DNA of 64,000 nucleotides from an uncultured Pelagibacteraceae bacterium (GCA_902563575.1 CACEXV010000003.1:98416-162415), one strand, 5' to 3'; positions 36,560-44,310 are shown, numbered from the stretch's first letter. The notes: generated from the letters alone by a model not told the origin. Translations and numbers: made by a program.

Positions 36560-36565
36560 ATATAA

Positions 36566-36922
36566 ATGATACTATCACATATGATTATTAAATATTTAAG
36601 TTTTCTCATAGGTCTCATTTGGTCCTACTCCTTTATAAAAGCTCAATCAGTTTTTAGCAAAAAAACGGCTATACTATTTAAAATTTTCATTTCAAAGATA
36701 TCTTGGGTTACATTTGTATTGGCCTTGTACTATGGGTTTAAGAATTTTACATTTCAAACTGTAGTAATAAGTGCTGCAGTTGCAGTTCTCGTAACACACC
36801 TAGGATTTTACTTACTAAGTAATTATATGAAAAAATTATTAGGTGAGCAAAACCTTAAAAATATTAAAGTTTTTTTTGAATATTTTTTGATATTGTTCGT
36901 AATTTATTATATTTTTGTATAA
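36566..36922 (+). CDS. Small membrane protein of unknown family
   Basis: A 118-residue protein with about four hydrophobic helices. Alternative starts are 36566 and 36581 (five codons later); the latter begins just before MIIKYLSFLIGL and leaves more room for a divergent promoter with ccdA. It contains no cysteines or charged membrane residues that would suggest function. It lies 9 bp before galE and is probably co-transcribed. Not recognised. Confidence 0.6.
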   Translation: MILSHMIIKYLSFLIGLIWSYSFIKAQSVFSKKTAILFKIFISKISWVTFVLALYYGFKNFTFQTVVISAAVAVLVTHLGFYLLSNYMKKLLGEQNLKNIKVFFEYFLILFVIYYIFV

Positions 36923-36931
36923 AAGCTTGAA

Positions 36932-37912
36932 ATGAAAATACTTATTACCGGGGGTGCCGGATATATTGGCAGTCATGTTTCACATTTGCTAGTTGATAGG
37001 GGATATAATGTTACAATTATAGATAGCCTATTAACGGGTAATAAAAAATTAATTCCTAAAAAAGCAAGATTTTTTAATTCTGACATTTCAAATGTTAAAA
37101 AAATTAATAGAATTTTACAGAAATATAAATTTGACTTAGTTATACATTTTGCTGGTTTAATAAGAGTAGATGAGTCTGTAAAATTTCCAAAAAAGTATAT
37201 TTATAATAATTACGAAAAAACAAAAATTTTTTTAAGTATTTGTTTAAAAAATGGTTTAAAAAATCTTATTTTTTCATCAACTGCTGCTGTTTATGGTAAT
37301 CCTAAAAAGAATAAAGTTAGTGAGAATAATAAGTTAAGTCCCTTGAACCCTTATGCGAAGTCAAAGTTGATGATAGAGAATTTCATAAAAAAATTATCAA
37401 AAAAAAATGATTTAAAGTATGTAATTTTAAGATACTTCAATGTTGCAGGGGCAGATAAAAAAATGAGAACTGGTTTGATTTCAAAATATTCTACGCATTT
37501 AATTAAAATTGTAAGTGAAGTTGCTGTTAAAAAAAGGAAAAAAATTTTGATAAATGGAGATAATTACAAAACAAGAGATGGTACACCTATCAGAGATTAT
37601 ATTCATGTATCTGATCTTGCTGAGGCACACCTATTATCTTTAAAATATTTACTGAATGGAAATAAATCAGGTATATTTAATTGTGGTTATGGAAAAGGAT
37701 ACTCTGTTAGAGAAATAATACAAACAGCAAATAAACTATTTAATAACACGATAAGCTTTTCTATTGGACCAAAGAGGCCTGGGGACAGTAAGTATGTAGT
37801 TGCCAATCCAAATAAATTTATAAAAACAATGAAATGGAGACCAAAGTTCAACAATATTAAAAAAATAATAATAAGCGCAGTGAATTGGGAAAAAAAATTG
37901 AAGATTATATAG
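36932..37912 (+). CDS. galE: UDP-glucose 4-epimerase
   Basis: A 326-residue extended SDR with GGAGYIGSHVSHLL (residues 7-20), HFAGLIRVDESV, SSTAAVYGNP, YAKSK (Tyr-Lys catalytic pair, about residues 148-152) and the GalE-specific LRYFNVAGAD and RDGTPIRDYIHVSDLAEAH. It interconverts UDP-glucose and UDP-galactose for surface glycans. It converges on the histidine phosphatase gene with 2 bp between them. Confidence 0.94.
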   Translation: MKILITGGAGYIGSHVSHLLVDRGYNVTIIDSLLTGNKKLIPKKARFFNSDISNVKKINRILQKYKFDLVIHFAGLIRVDESVKFPKKYIYNNYEKTKIFLSICLKNGLKNLIFSSTAAVYGNPKKNKVSENNKLSPLNPYAKSKLMIENFIKKLSKKNDLKYVILRYFNVAGADKKMRTGLISKYSTHLIKIVSEVAVKKRKKILINGDNYKTRDGTPIRDYIHVSDLAEAHLLSLKYLLNGNKSGIFNCGYGKGYSVREIIQTANKLFNNTISFSIGPKRPGDSKYVVANPNKFIKTMKWRPKFNNIKKIIISAVNWEKKLKII

Positions 37913-37914
37913 CT

Positions 37915-38484
37915 CTATTTAGTTTTTATTTTTCCAAGAACTTCAAAATTTCTATCTGTAATTACGATTTCTCCGGAACTTGGCACCGCAGTGGTTATTG
38001 CTGTGATAACACTATAATGCGTTACAAATACTAAGTTTTTATTTTTGCTGTTCCAATCACTAACTAATTTTTTTATCTGGTTAATTTGTTTTAACTCGTT
38101 TTTATCGTACGGGGGCGTAAAAGTAGAATTGAGACCTTTAAAAATTTCAAATTTATTAAAAGCATAATAAGCGGTGTCTTTGCACCTGCACCATTCACTA
38201 GAAAGAACTTTATCTATAAGAATTTTATTCTGTTTGAAAAGTTTTCCTATTCTCTTTGACTGTTCAATGCCCTCATTGCTTAAATTTCTTTGTGTTTTGC
38301 AATCTTTGAGATTAAAACCATCAGGATCACCGTACCCTGGAGCTTTTGAGTGTCTGATCATAATAATTTTATTTCCCTCCGATGCGATTTTCCAAGCTAA
38401 ATCTGAAGAATATGAATTTGAAAATGAAAATAAAACTATTATTAAAACTGCGAGAAAATTAAGGGAAGTATGTACACCTTTCAT
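37915..38484 (-). CDS. Exported histidine-phosphatase-superfamily protein
   Basis: A 189-residue protein with an N-terminal signal peptide (cleavage around SSDL, residue about 28) and a phosphoglycerate-mutase-like fold. The RH motif is IIMIRHSKAPGYGDPDGF (about residues 40-57), SSEWCRCKDTA holds the second Arg region, and VFVTHYSVITAI near the C-terminus carries the distal His. Periplasmic phosphatases of this kind act on phosphorylated sugars or other phosphoesters. Substrate unknown. Confidence 0.83.
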   Translation of the reverse strand: MKGVHTSLNFLAVLIIVLFSFSNSYSSDLAWKIASEGNKIIMIRHSKAPGYGDPDGFNLKDCKTQRNLSNEGIEQSKRIGKLFKQNKILIDKVLSSEWCRCKDTAYYAFNKFEIFKGLNSTFTPPYDKNELKQINQIKKLVSDWNSKNKNLVFVTHYSVITAITTAVPSSGEIVITDRNFEVLGKIKTK

Positions 38485-38597
38485 GGCGGTCTAAAAGATA
38501 ATTTAACAAATTTATGGTATCTTGGTCTATTTACCATAATTATTAATTTTATTAGTTAATCTAGTTGTATTCAAAAACTTATTGCGTGTGTGAATAA

Positions 38598-38978
38598 CTA
38601 CTTTGTGTTTTTTGGCTTAAACACTAAGCAAATCCCGTTATTGCAATATCTTTTGCCAGTTGGTCGAGGACCATCATCAAAAATATGTCCGTGATGTCCG
38701 CCACATTTTTTACAATGGTATTCAGTTCTTGAATAACCAATATGCATATCTGTTTTTGTCTCAAAAACACCTGGTAAAGAGTCAAAAAAAGACGGCCATC
38801 CCGACCCACTTTCATATTTTTTACTAGACTCGAATAATTTCGTACCACACCCAACACAGTGGTAACTGCCTTCACGCTTTTCTTTATTTAGATGACTTGA
38901 TCCAGGAGGCTCGGTACCTTCCTGTTTAAGTACATAATTTTGCTCTGGAGTTAAATTTGAATCCCAGTCTTTATTCAT
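38598..38978 (-). CDS. msrB: Peptide-methionine (R)-S-oxide reductase
   Basis: A 126-residue MsrB from the ATG at 38978. Zinc ligands are CVGCG (about residues 45-48) and CKKCGG. The WPSFFDSL motif, the [34 protein letters not shown] block and the catalytic RYCNNG are present. It repairs methionine-R-sulfoxide in proteins. Two upstream in-frame ATGs (39002, 38993) would lengthen the overlap with cysE. The chosen start gives an 8-bp overlap and the usual MsrB N-terminus. Confidence 0.93.
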   Translation of the reverse strand: MNKDWDSNLTPEQNYVLKQEGTEPPGSSHLNKEKREGSYHCVGCGTKLFESSKKYESGSGWPSFFDSLPGVFETKTDMHIGYSRTEYHCKKCGGHHGHIFDDGPRPTGKRYCNNGICLVFKPKNTK

Positions 38979-39546
38979 CTTTGACTTTATCATCGACACC
39001 ATAGGCTTTAAAATTTCCTTTGTTTTCTAACTTGACAGCTTTCGCTGGAATTCCAACCATGGTAGCATTTTCAGGAACATCTTTGACAACAACTGCGTTA
39101 GCAGCAATTCTTGCATTGTTTCCAATTTTTATTGGACCAATAATTTGAGCGCCTGACCCAATTACTACTCCATCACCAATTGTTGGATGCCTCTTTTCAT
39201 GACGTTGTCTTTCACTGTCGATGCTTGGAGAACTCCCGCCCAATGTAACAGCATGGTAAATTGTAACATCATTTCCAATTTCAGAAGTTTCTCCTATAAC
39301 TACTCCCATGCCATGATCAATAAATAAATTTTTTCCTATTTTTGCTCCTGGGTGAATTTCTATTCCTGTAAAAAAACGAATTGTCTGTGATATAATTCTC
39401 GCTAACAAATCAAAACCGGCAATATAAAAAAAATTTGATATTTTATGAAAAAAAACTGCTTTTACCCCAGGGTAGGTTAAAACAATACTTATTAGAGATT
39501 TTGCCGCAGGATCTCTTAATTTTATAGAATTTAAATAATCTTTCAT
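38971..39546 (-). CDS. cysE: Serine O-acetyltransferase
   Basis: A 191-residue short-form (EpsC/CysE) acetyltransferase with an N-terminal helical part ([29 protein letters not shown]) and left-handed hexapeptide repeats. The catalytic [30 protein letters not shown] lies at about residues 76-105. It makes O-acetylserine for cysteine synthesis. It overlaps msrB by 8 bp; both serve sulfur metabolism close to metY. Confidence 0.95.
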   Translation of the reverse strand: MKDYLNSIKLRDPAAKSLISIVLTYPGVKAVFFHKISNFFYIAGFDLLARIISQTIRFFTGIEIHPGAKIGKNLFIDHGMGVVIGETSEIGNDVTIYHAVTLGGSSPSIDSERQRHEKRHPTIGDGVVIGSGAQIIGPIKIGNNARIAANAVVVKDVPENATMVGIPAKAVKLENKGNFKAYGVDDKVKDE

Positions 39547-39607
39547 AACTATGTATATAATGACTACTTGAAAAATTTAAAGAATAATTTATAAAATCCG
39601 ATTAATT

Positions 39608-40006
39608 ATGAGTAAAAGTAATCCTTTTCATTTAGCAGTTCCAGCTGGTGATCTTAAATCTGCAGCTGATTTTTACCAAAATATTCTTGGATGCAAACTT
39701 GGTAATAGAGAGGAAGGTAAATGGGTAGATGTCGACTTTTGGGGAAACGAACTTACACTTCATAAAACTGAAATGAAGCTACCTAGAGAGCGTCACTCTG
39801 TAGATATGGGTAAAGTGCCAGTTCCGCATTTTGGTGTACATTTAAAAAAAGAAGTTTTTAGAAAAATAAAAGAAAATCTGTCGAAAAATAATATTGATTT
39901 TTTAGACAAGCCTTACATTAGATTTGAAGGCCAAGAGGAAGAACAAGAGACTTTTTTTATAGAGGATCCTCACGGCAATGTTTTAGAGCTTAAAACATTT
40001 GAATAA
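39608..40006 (+). CDS. VOC-family (glyoxalase/dioxygenase-fold) protein
   Basis: A 132-residue single VOC domain. Metal-site residues are visible: PFHLAVPAGDL (His, residue about 8), HFGVHL (His) and FFIEDPHGNVLELKTF (acidic residue near the end). It is divergent from cysE across a 61-bp AT-rich gap and lies directly upstream of the metY riboswitch leader. Specific reaction unknown: glyoxalase, fosfomycin-resistance-like and dioxygenase roles are all possible. Confidence 0.85.
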   Translation: MSKSNPFHLAVPAGDLKSAADFYQNILGCKLGNREEGKWVDVDFWGNELTLHKTEMKLPRERHSVDMGKVPVPHFGVHLKKEVFRKIKENLSKNNIDFLDKPYIRFEGQEEEQETFFIEDPHGNVLELKTFE

Positions 40007-40014
40007 TAAGACTG

Positions 40015-40044
40015 TTGACTCTAAATATAAATTCTTGATATATT
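40015..40044 (+). promoter_or_regulatory. Promoter of the metY riboswitch leader
   Basis: TTGACT (40015-40020) and TATATT (40039-40044) are separated by 18 bases. The predicted start would be around 40051, at or just inside the first strand of the SAM-II aptamer. The aptamer's first stem begins near 40049, so the true start may be a few bases earlier. Confidence 0.6.
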
Positions 40045-40046
40045 TA

Positions 40047-40100
40047 ATTAGCGCTGAGTTAGGACAACTTGCGGGCGCTTAACAAATCCAGCTAAAGCGT
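40047..40100 (+). promoter_or_regulatory. SAM-II riboswitch aptamer
   Basis: The segment shows the SAM-II layout: AGCGCTGAGTTA, a short A/C-rich link, TTGCGGGCGCTTAA and finally AGCTAAAG. AGCGC pairs with GCGCT, and the GCTAAAG tail forms the pseudoknot strand as in the classic metA aptamer. SAM-II binds S-adenosylmethionine and is common in alphaproteobacteria before met genes. The CTAAAGCG at its 3' end (40092-40099) is complementary to 40118-40125 in the following terminator, giving a transcriptional switch. Confidence 0.92.
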
Positions 40101-40112
40101 CAGTCATCTTAG

Positions 40113-40140
40113 ACCACCGCTTTAGACGGTGGTTTTTTTT
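40113..40140 (+). terminator. SAM-II-controlled intrinsic terminator
   Basis: ACCACCG (40113-40119) pairs with CGGTGGT (40127-40133) around a seven-base loop, followed by eight or more T residues. CGCTTTAG (40118-40125), in the stem and loop, can alternatively pair with CTAAAGCG (40092-40099) of the aptamer, which would break the terminator. SAM binding should sequester the aptamer strand and so favour termination. Confidence 0.93.
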
Positions 40141-40159
40141 TAGAAAAATCTAAAAATTA

Positions 40160-40218
40160 AATCGGGTATTTGAACCATATTGTACACCTGGCAATTGCCG
40201 AAGTACTAAAAAGGAGAA
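40160..40218 (+). promoter_or_regulatory. SAM-V riboswitch aptamer
   Basis: After the terminator comes TATTTGAACCATATT, then GTAC, ACCT, GGC-AATT-GCC, GAA, GTAC and CTAAAAAGGAG. The nested GTAC/GTAC and GGC/GCC stems, and the CTAAAAAGGAG tail that overlaps a Shine-Dalgarno, fit the SAM-V class described in Pelagibacter, where it follows a SAM-II switch in tandem. SAM binding pulls the GGAG into the pseudoknot and blocks translation. I identify the class from memory of the consensus. Confidence 0.87.
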
Positions 40219-40251
40219 GATGAACAAAGTTAAATTCGTTCATTCTTCTCC
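40213..40251 (+). promoter_or_regulatory. Hairpin enclosing the SAM-V-proximal RBS and start codon
   Basis: GGAGAAGATGAAC (40213-40225) pairs with 40238-40251 in a 13-bp stem with one bulged T and a 12-base loop. It buries both the Shine-Dalgarno and the ATG at 40220. The 3' arm TTCTCC (40246-40251) can alternatively pair with GGAGAA at 40260-40265. That gives two mutually exclusive folds, one hiding the first short ORF's start and the other hiding the second ORF's Shine-Dalgarno. Confidence 0.7.
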
Positions 40252-40273
40252 AGGAAGATGGAGAAAAAAATGA
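40220..40273 (+). CDS. 17-codon leader ORF in the metY leader
   Basis: The ORF encodes MNKVKFVHSSPGRWRKK and ends in TGA. The SAM-V-linked GGAG (40213-40216) is its Shine-Dalgarno. The peptide is strongly basic and its stop overlaps the ATG of a second short ORF (ATGA). It reads in the same frame as metY but is closed well before it. Either it is a coupling or leader peptide through which SAM-V control reaches metY, or the Shine-Dalgarno has another use. I know of no such peptide; conservation of its codons has not been tested. Confidence 0.5.
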   Translation: MNKVKFVHSSPGRWRKK

Positions 40274-40314
40274 ACGTTAAAAATGAAACATTAAGGGAGG
40301 AAATCAATGACTGA
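40270..40314 (+). CDS. 14-codon leader ORF overlapping the metY start
   Basis: The ORF encodes MNVKNETLREEIND. Its ATG overlaps the previous ORF's TGA, and its own TGA (40312-40314) lies within the first codons of metY (ATGACTGA). It has a GGAG Shine-Dalgarno (40260-40263) six bases upstream. It spans the metY Shine-Dalgarno, so its translation would keep that region open or pass ribosomes to metY. It is supported only by arrangement; chance is possible at this size. Confidence 0.35.
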   Translation: MNVKNETLREEIND

Positions 40315-41596
40315 TTTTAAAAACCCAGAAACTATCGGCTTACATGGTGGGGACTATAGAAGTGACCCGTCAACTACGTCAGTAGCAGTTCCAATTTATC
40401 AAACGACTTCATACCAGTTTAAAAACGCTGAACACGCAGCAAATTTATTCGGTTTGAAGGAATTTGGTAACATTTATACACGTATAATGAATCCTACAGT
40501 TGACGTTTTAGAAAAAAGAGTCGCAGCGTTAGAAGGCGGTGTAGCTGCGTGTGCTGTTGGCTCAGGTCAAGCAGCATCAGCGATGTGTATACAAAATCTA
40601 GCACAAGCTGGAGATAACATTGTTGCATCAACTGATTTATATGGAGGTACAGTTAACCTGTTCAAAAATACTTTGAGACAACAAGGTATAGAAGTAAGAT
40701 TTGCAGATCCTGCAGATCCCAAAAATTTTGAGAAGGTGACTGATGACAAAACAAGAGCTTACTACGGTGAGACTCTTCCTAATCCTTATCTTCGTGTATT
40801 TCCAATAAAAGAAGTTTCTGATATTGGTAGAAAAAAAGGCATACCTTTAATTATTGATAACACTGCTTCACCCGTTATATGTAAACCATTAGCTCATGGA
40901 GCTGCAATCGTGATGCATTCTTTGACAAAATACATTGGTGGACATGGAACTTCGATTGGTGGAATAATTGTGGATGGAGGAAACTTTGACTGGGTTAAAG
41001 ATAGAAAAAGACAGCCTCTACTTAATGAACCAGATCAAAGTTATCATGGTGCAATTTGGGCCGATGCAGTTCCACAATTAACTGGAGCGAATATCCCATT
41101 TGTGATCAGAGCTAGAGTGGTTTTATTGAGAGACTTAGGTGCTCCTTTAAGCCCATTTAATGCTTTCCAAATAATTCAAGGTTTGGAAACGGTCGCTTTA
41201 AGAATGAAACAACATTGTAGTAACGCAGAGAAAGTTGTTAATTTTTTAGATGGTCATAAAAAAGTAAAAAAAGTGATCTATCCTACAAATTACCAAGGTG
41301 AAATCAGAGATAGGGCTAAAAAATATATGCAAGGAGGTTTTGGTTCGTTGGTTGGAATGGATTTAGGAACTAAAGAAGCAGGAGCCAAGTTCATTGATAA
41401 CTTAAAGATGCTTTACCACGTTGCAAACATTGGAGATGCTAGAAGTTTAGCTATCCACCCAGCTACGACAACGCATAGTCAGCTTACTGAAAGCGAAATG
41501 TTAGCTGCTGGAGTAACACCGGGATATGTAAGATTGTCAATTGGTATTGAACATCCCGATGATATAGTTGCAGATATTAAACAAGCGCTAAATTAA
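40307..41596 (+). CDS. metY: O-acetylhomoserine sulfhydrylase (MetY)
   Basis: A 429-residue PLP enzyme of the Cys/Met metabolism family. ETIGLHGGDYRSDPSTTSVAVPIYQTTSYQF at the N-terminus is MetY-typical. The PLP lysine is in MHSLTKYIGGHGTSIGG (about residue 207), and IHPATTTHSQL with GYVRLSIGIEHPDDI closes the protein. It makes homocysteine from O-acetylhomoserine and sulfide or methylated thiols. It is preceded by a strong Shine-Dalgarno (AGGGAGG, 6 bases before ATG) and by SAM-II and SAM-V switches. Confidence 0.96.
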   Translation: MTDFKNPETIGLHGGDYRSDPSTTSVAVPIYQTTSYQFKNAEHAANLFGLKEFGNIYTRIMNPTVDVLEKRVAALEGGVAACAVGSGQAASAMCIQNLAQAGDNIVASTDLYGGTVNLFKNTLRQQGIEVRFADPADPKNFEKVTDDKTRAYYGETLPNPYLRVFPIKEVSDIGRKKGIPLIIDNTASPVICKPLAHGAAIVMHSLTKYIGGHGTSIGGIIVDGGNFDWVKDRKRQPLLNEPDQSYHGAIWADAVPQLTGANIPFVIRARVVLLRDLGAPLSPFNAFQIIQGLETVALRMKQHCSNAEKVVNFLDGHKKVKKVIYPTNYQGEIRDRAKKYMQGGFGSLVGMDLGTKEAGAKFIDNLKMLYHVANIGDARSLAIHPATTTHSQLTESEMLAAGVTPGYVRLSIGIEHPDDIVADIKQALN

Positions 41597-41608
41597 CACA
41601 TTGTATAT

Positions 41609-41636
41609 TTGGCCCCATATAGTTAAATGGGGCCAA
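41609..41636 (+). other. GC-rich hairpin between metY and the rhodanese gene
   Basis: A 10-bp perfect inverted repeat (TTGGCCCCAT, 8-base loop, ATGGGGCCAA) lies 12 bp after the metY stop and ends 2 bp before the rhodanese ATG. No T-run follows, so it is not a standard terminator. It may protect the 3' end of the metY message or reduce translation of the next gene. Its 3' arm contains an in-frame ATG (41627) that would extend the rhodanese by four codons. Confidence 0.7.
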
Positions 41637-41638
41637 CT

Positions 41639-42022
41639 ATGATTAAACAAATTAAATCTTCTGAATTAAAAAACTACCTTAAAAATAACCCTAATAGCGT
41701 TCTGTTAGATGTTAGGACAAAAGCAGAATGGAAAGATGGTGAAAAACCTAATAGTGAAGCATTAAATTCAAAAACTTATTTTATTACAGTCAGTCCTGAT
41801 TTATCAAAGTGGCAAGAGCCCGATCCCAACTTTGTAGAAAACGTTAAAAAAGAAATATCAACAGATAAAGAAATTGTTGTAATGTGTGCGGCTGGAGGGA
41901 GATCACAATTGGCTGCGATGTTATTAACTAAAGAGGGTTTTAAAGCTCATAATTTATCTGATGGTTTTAGTGGTAATGGCGTTGATCCAGGCTGGAAGGC
42001 TACTGGACTGCCAACTATTTAA
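41639..42022 (+). CDS. Rhodanese-domain sulfurtransferase
   Basis: A 127-residue single rhodanese domain from the ATG at 41639. NSVLLDVRTKAEWKDGEKPNSEA (about residues 15-37) is the N-terminal signature. The active-site loop is VVMCAAGGRSQLAAMLL with Cys as the persulfide carrier, and the GFKAHNLSDGFSG ending is typical. It follows metY and probably handles sulfane sulfur. An ATG four codons upstream lies in the hairpin arm and is less likely. Confidence 0.9.
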   Translation: MIKQIKSSELKNYLKNNPNSVLLDVRTKAEWKDGEKPNSEALNSKTYFITVSPDLSKWQEPDPNFVENVKKEISTDKEIVVMCAAGGRSQLAAMLLTKEGFKAHNLSDGFSGNGVDPGWKATGLPTI

Positions 42023-42369
42023 TCTAAACTCTTAACCTTAAAACTTTTATCAATAGAATTTTGTAAAGAAACAAATTTTTTCTTCATTCTATCACAAAAC
42101 TCGGGAGAGGTATTCTCAAGAAAAGAAACGCATTTTACAGTCTTAATTGTCACTGGCATGTTTTGTTTATTTTTTTCTTTTGCATAATTCTTTGCATGCT
42201 CCACAGGAAATTTTCCAGTTTTATTTTTTACTGCATAACTTAAGGAAGTAGTTAAAGCAGATTGTGCGACTTTACCACTGGCTACTCCTGAAGCTGGTCC
42301 TATTAAAGTTGCAGAACCGTAACAACCAGTTAAAAATAAAATAGATACAATTGACAATAATTTTTTCAT
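42019..42369 (-). CDS. Small predicted lipoprotein
   Basis: A 116-residue protein with a lipoprotein signal (hydrophobic residues 4-13 and lipobox LTGC at residues 13-16). The mature part has a Gly/Ala-rich ASGVASGKVAQSALTTSLSYAVKNKTGKFPVEHA segment and two cysteines (VKCVSF and EFCDRM) that could form a disulfide. It converges on the rhodanese gene with a 4-bp overlap. No family recognised; it probably sits in the outer or inner membrane. Confidence 0.75.
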   Translation of the reverse strand: MKKLLSIVSILFLTGCYGSATLIGPASGVASGKVAQSALTTSLSYAVKNKTGKFPVEHAKNYAKEKNKQNMPVTIKTVKCVSFLENTSPEFCDRMKKKFVSLQNSIDKSFKVKSLD

Positions 42370-42465
42370 ACTTCCCTAGACTTTGTGCCATATTTTTAAT
42401 CAAAAAAAACAAATCAGTGTCCCAAAATGAGTTTATCAAAATCAATCAATAATAGAAATGTAAAG

Positions 42466-43416
42466 TTAATTTATTTCTCTGATCGGCTTATTATCTAGAC
42501 AGGCTAACAAGTTTTCTAACATCTGATTATAAAATTTATTATAATTCTCTGCTGTCACATATCCAAGATGAGGTAACAGTAAAGCATTGGGTAAAAATCT
42601 TAGCTTATGATTTTGAGGTAATGGCTCAATATCATAAACATCTAATCCTACACCAGCTATGATTTCATTTTCTAAGGCTTTTATCAAATCCTTTTCATTA
42701 ATGATTGGACCTCTGGAAGTGTTGATCAAAAAAGCACTTTTTTTCATCATAGATAATTCTTTAAATTTAATTAAGTTTTTGTATTTTTCTCCGAGTACAA
42801 CATGTATAGAGATTATATCTGAGGTTTTTATTAAATCATCTTTGCTCATTGGTAAAATTCCTAATTCATTGGCATTGGATAAATTCAAATTTTCACTCCA
42901 AGCAGATACTTCCATTTCAAATGCTTTTGCAACTTTAGCAACACGTGTGCCGATCTTACCAAGGCCTATAATGCCTAACCTCTTTCCTTTTAATTCAGCT
43001 CCAATGGTCGATTGCCAGTAGCCTTGAAACATATTATCTATCTCAACTTTCATATTTCTCATAAGTCCGTGTATTAAGGCCCAAGTTATTTCAGCTGCAG
43101 GATTTGGATTAATGTCAGTTCCACATACCACAATTCCTTTTTTTTTTGCAACTTCTAAATCAATTGAATTATTTCTCATGCCTGATGTCATAATGTACTT
43201 AAGTTTTGGTAAATTATTTAATAAAGTTTTTGTTATGGGAGTTCTTTCCCTCATTATAAATAATGCTTCAAAATCTTCTAATAATACTTTTGTCTCTGTT
43301 TCATTTTCAAATGGTTCGGTAAAAACCTTAAATTCAATTTGAATTTTATGATCTTCGGTATTGATAATTTCCTTAAAAACGTTTTGATAATCATCTAAAA
43401 CTGCAACTTTTATCAT
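42466..43416 (-). CDS. D-2-hydroxyacid dehydrogenase
   Basis: A 316-residue NAD-dependent enzyme. GKRLGIIGLGKIGTRVAKVAKAF (about residues 143-165) is the Rossmann motif. INTSRGPIINEKDLIKAL carries the catalytic Arg, the VGLDVYDIEPLP glutamate is present, and LLPHLGYVT holds the catalytic His. It belongs to the phosphoglycerate/hydroxypyruvate/formate dehydrogenase superfamily. It overlaps a DMT transporter by 4 bp and lies downstream of dadA, suggesting oxidation or reduction of a 2-oxo acid from amino-acid use. Specific substrate unknown. Confidence 0.88.
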   Translation of the reverse strand: MIKVAVLDDYQNVFKEIINTEDHKIQIEFKVFTEPFENETETKVLLEDFEALFIMRERTPITKTLLNNLPKLKYIMTSGMRNNSIDLEVAKKKGIVVCGTDINPNPAAEITWALIHGLMRNMKVEIDNMFQGYWQSTIGAELKGKRLGIIGLGKIGTRVAKVAKAFEMEVSAWSENLNLSNANELGILPMSKDDLIKTSDIISIHVVLGEKYKNLIKFKELSMMKKSAFLINTSRGPIINEKDLIKALENEIIAGVGLDVYDIEPLPQNHKLRFLPNALLLPHLGYVTAENYNKFYNQMLENLLACLDNKPIREIN

Positions 43417-44303
43417 TGAATTTTCCTATTAGATAAATAGATACCAGAAATTATAAAAGTTGCGCCAAAAAAATGAAATAGTTGAAATCTTTCTTTAAAA
43501 ATTATTATTGCCAATAATGCGCTGAAAAGTGGCATTAGCTGAATGAACATCGATGACCTATTTGGTCCTATAAGTTCAATTGCTTTCTGCCAACAATAAT
43601 AAGCAGCAATTGCAGGAAAGATAACCACATATAATAAAATAAAGATAGATGCTTTATTTATTTTAATGTCTAATCCGATTGATTGTTCATAAAGAAATTG
43701 CGGTACTAAAAATATTAATCCTACTGAAACCATAATTTGAATTAAAGAAAATTGAGATAATTTAAATTTGTTTTTTTTTAGTAATGTTGAATATAACGAC
43801 CAGCTCAAAACACAAACTAGCATCCATATATCTCCCTTGTTAAAACTTAAGGAAATTATTTTTTGAATATCTGCATTAGAAATGATTATTCCAACTCCAA
43901 TTATTGACAAAAATAATCCAGAGAGTTGAAATATATTTGTTTTTTCAATTTGCATAACTGATGAAAAAATAATGATCATTGGAGGAATGGCAGCTAACAT
44001 TAAAACAGCGTTAATAACTTGAGTGAAGTTTAAAGCAAAATAAACTACCGAGTTGAAAGTGCTAATTGACAATATTCCCATTAATCCAATTGTAAAAAAA
44101 TTATTTTTTATATAATCCCTCTTCGCCAAAATTTCTTTAATTGTGAAAGGTATCAATATGAACCATACCATGACCCATCTTAAAAAATTTAGAGTAAGTG
44201 GCGGAACTTCAAATAAAGTGGCAAATTTTCCGACAATAAAATTTCCTGACCAAAATAAAGCTGCTAATATAAGAAAGGTATATGCTAAATAATTTTTTGA
44301 CAA
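43413..44303 (-). CDS. EamA/DMT-family transporter
   Basis: A 296-residue, ten-helix protein with two EamA repeats. AALFWSGNFIVGKFA (about residues 14-28) and ALLAIIIFKERFQLFHFFGATFIISGIYLSN at the C-terminus are typical of the family. It overlaps the dehydrogenase by 4 bp and lies 7 bp after dadA, so the three form one operon. Likely transports an amino or hydroxy acid; direction unknown. Confidence 0.87.
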   Translation of the reverse strand: MSKNYLAYTFLILAALFWSGNFIVGKFATLFEVPPLTLNFLRWVMVWFILIPFTIKEILAKRDYIKNNFFTIGLMGILSISTFNSVVYFALNFTQVINAVLMLAAIPPMIIIFSSVMQIEKTNIFQLSGLFLSIIGVGIIISNADIQKIISLSFNKGDIWMLVCVLSWSLYSTLLKKNKFKLSQFSLIQIMVSVGLIFLVPQFLYEQSIGLDIKINKASIFILLYVVIFPAIAAYYCWQKAIELIGPNRSSMFIQLMPLFSALLAIIIFKERFQLFHFFGATFIISGIYLSNRKIQ

Positions 44304-44310
44304 AAAAATC

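Noticed and set aside
38485..38597. A 113-bp gap between the histidine phosphatase and msrB examined for RNA genes
   Set aside because: Only AT-rich sequence without stable stems or tRNA-like elements; probably the phosphatase promoter.
42370..42465. A 96-bp gap upstream of the lipoprotein examined for riboswitch or attenuator
   Set aside because: No inverted repeats or conserved motifs seen.
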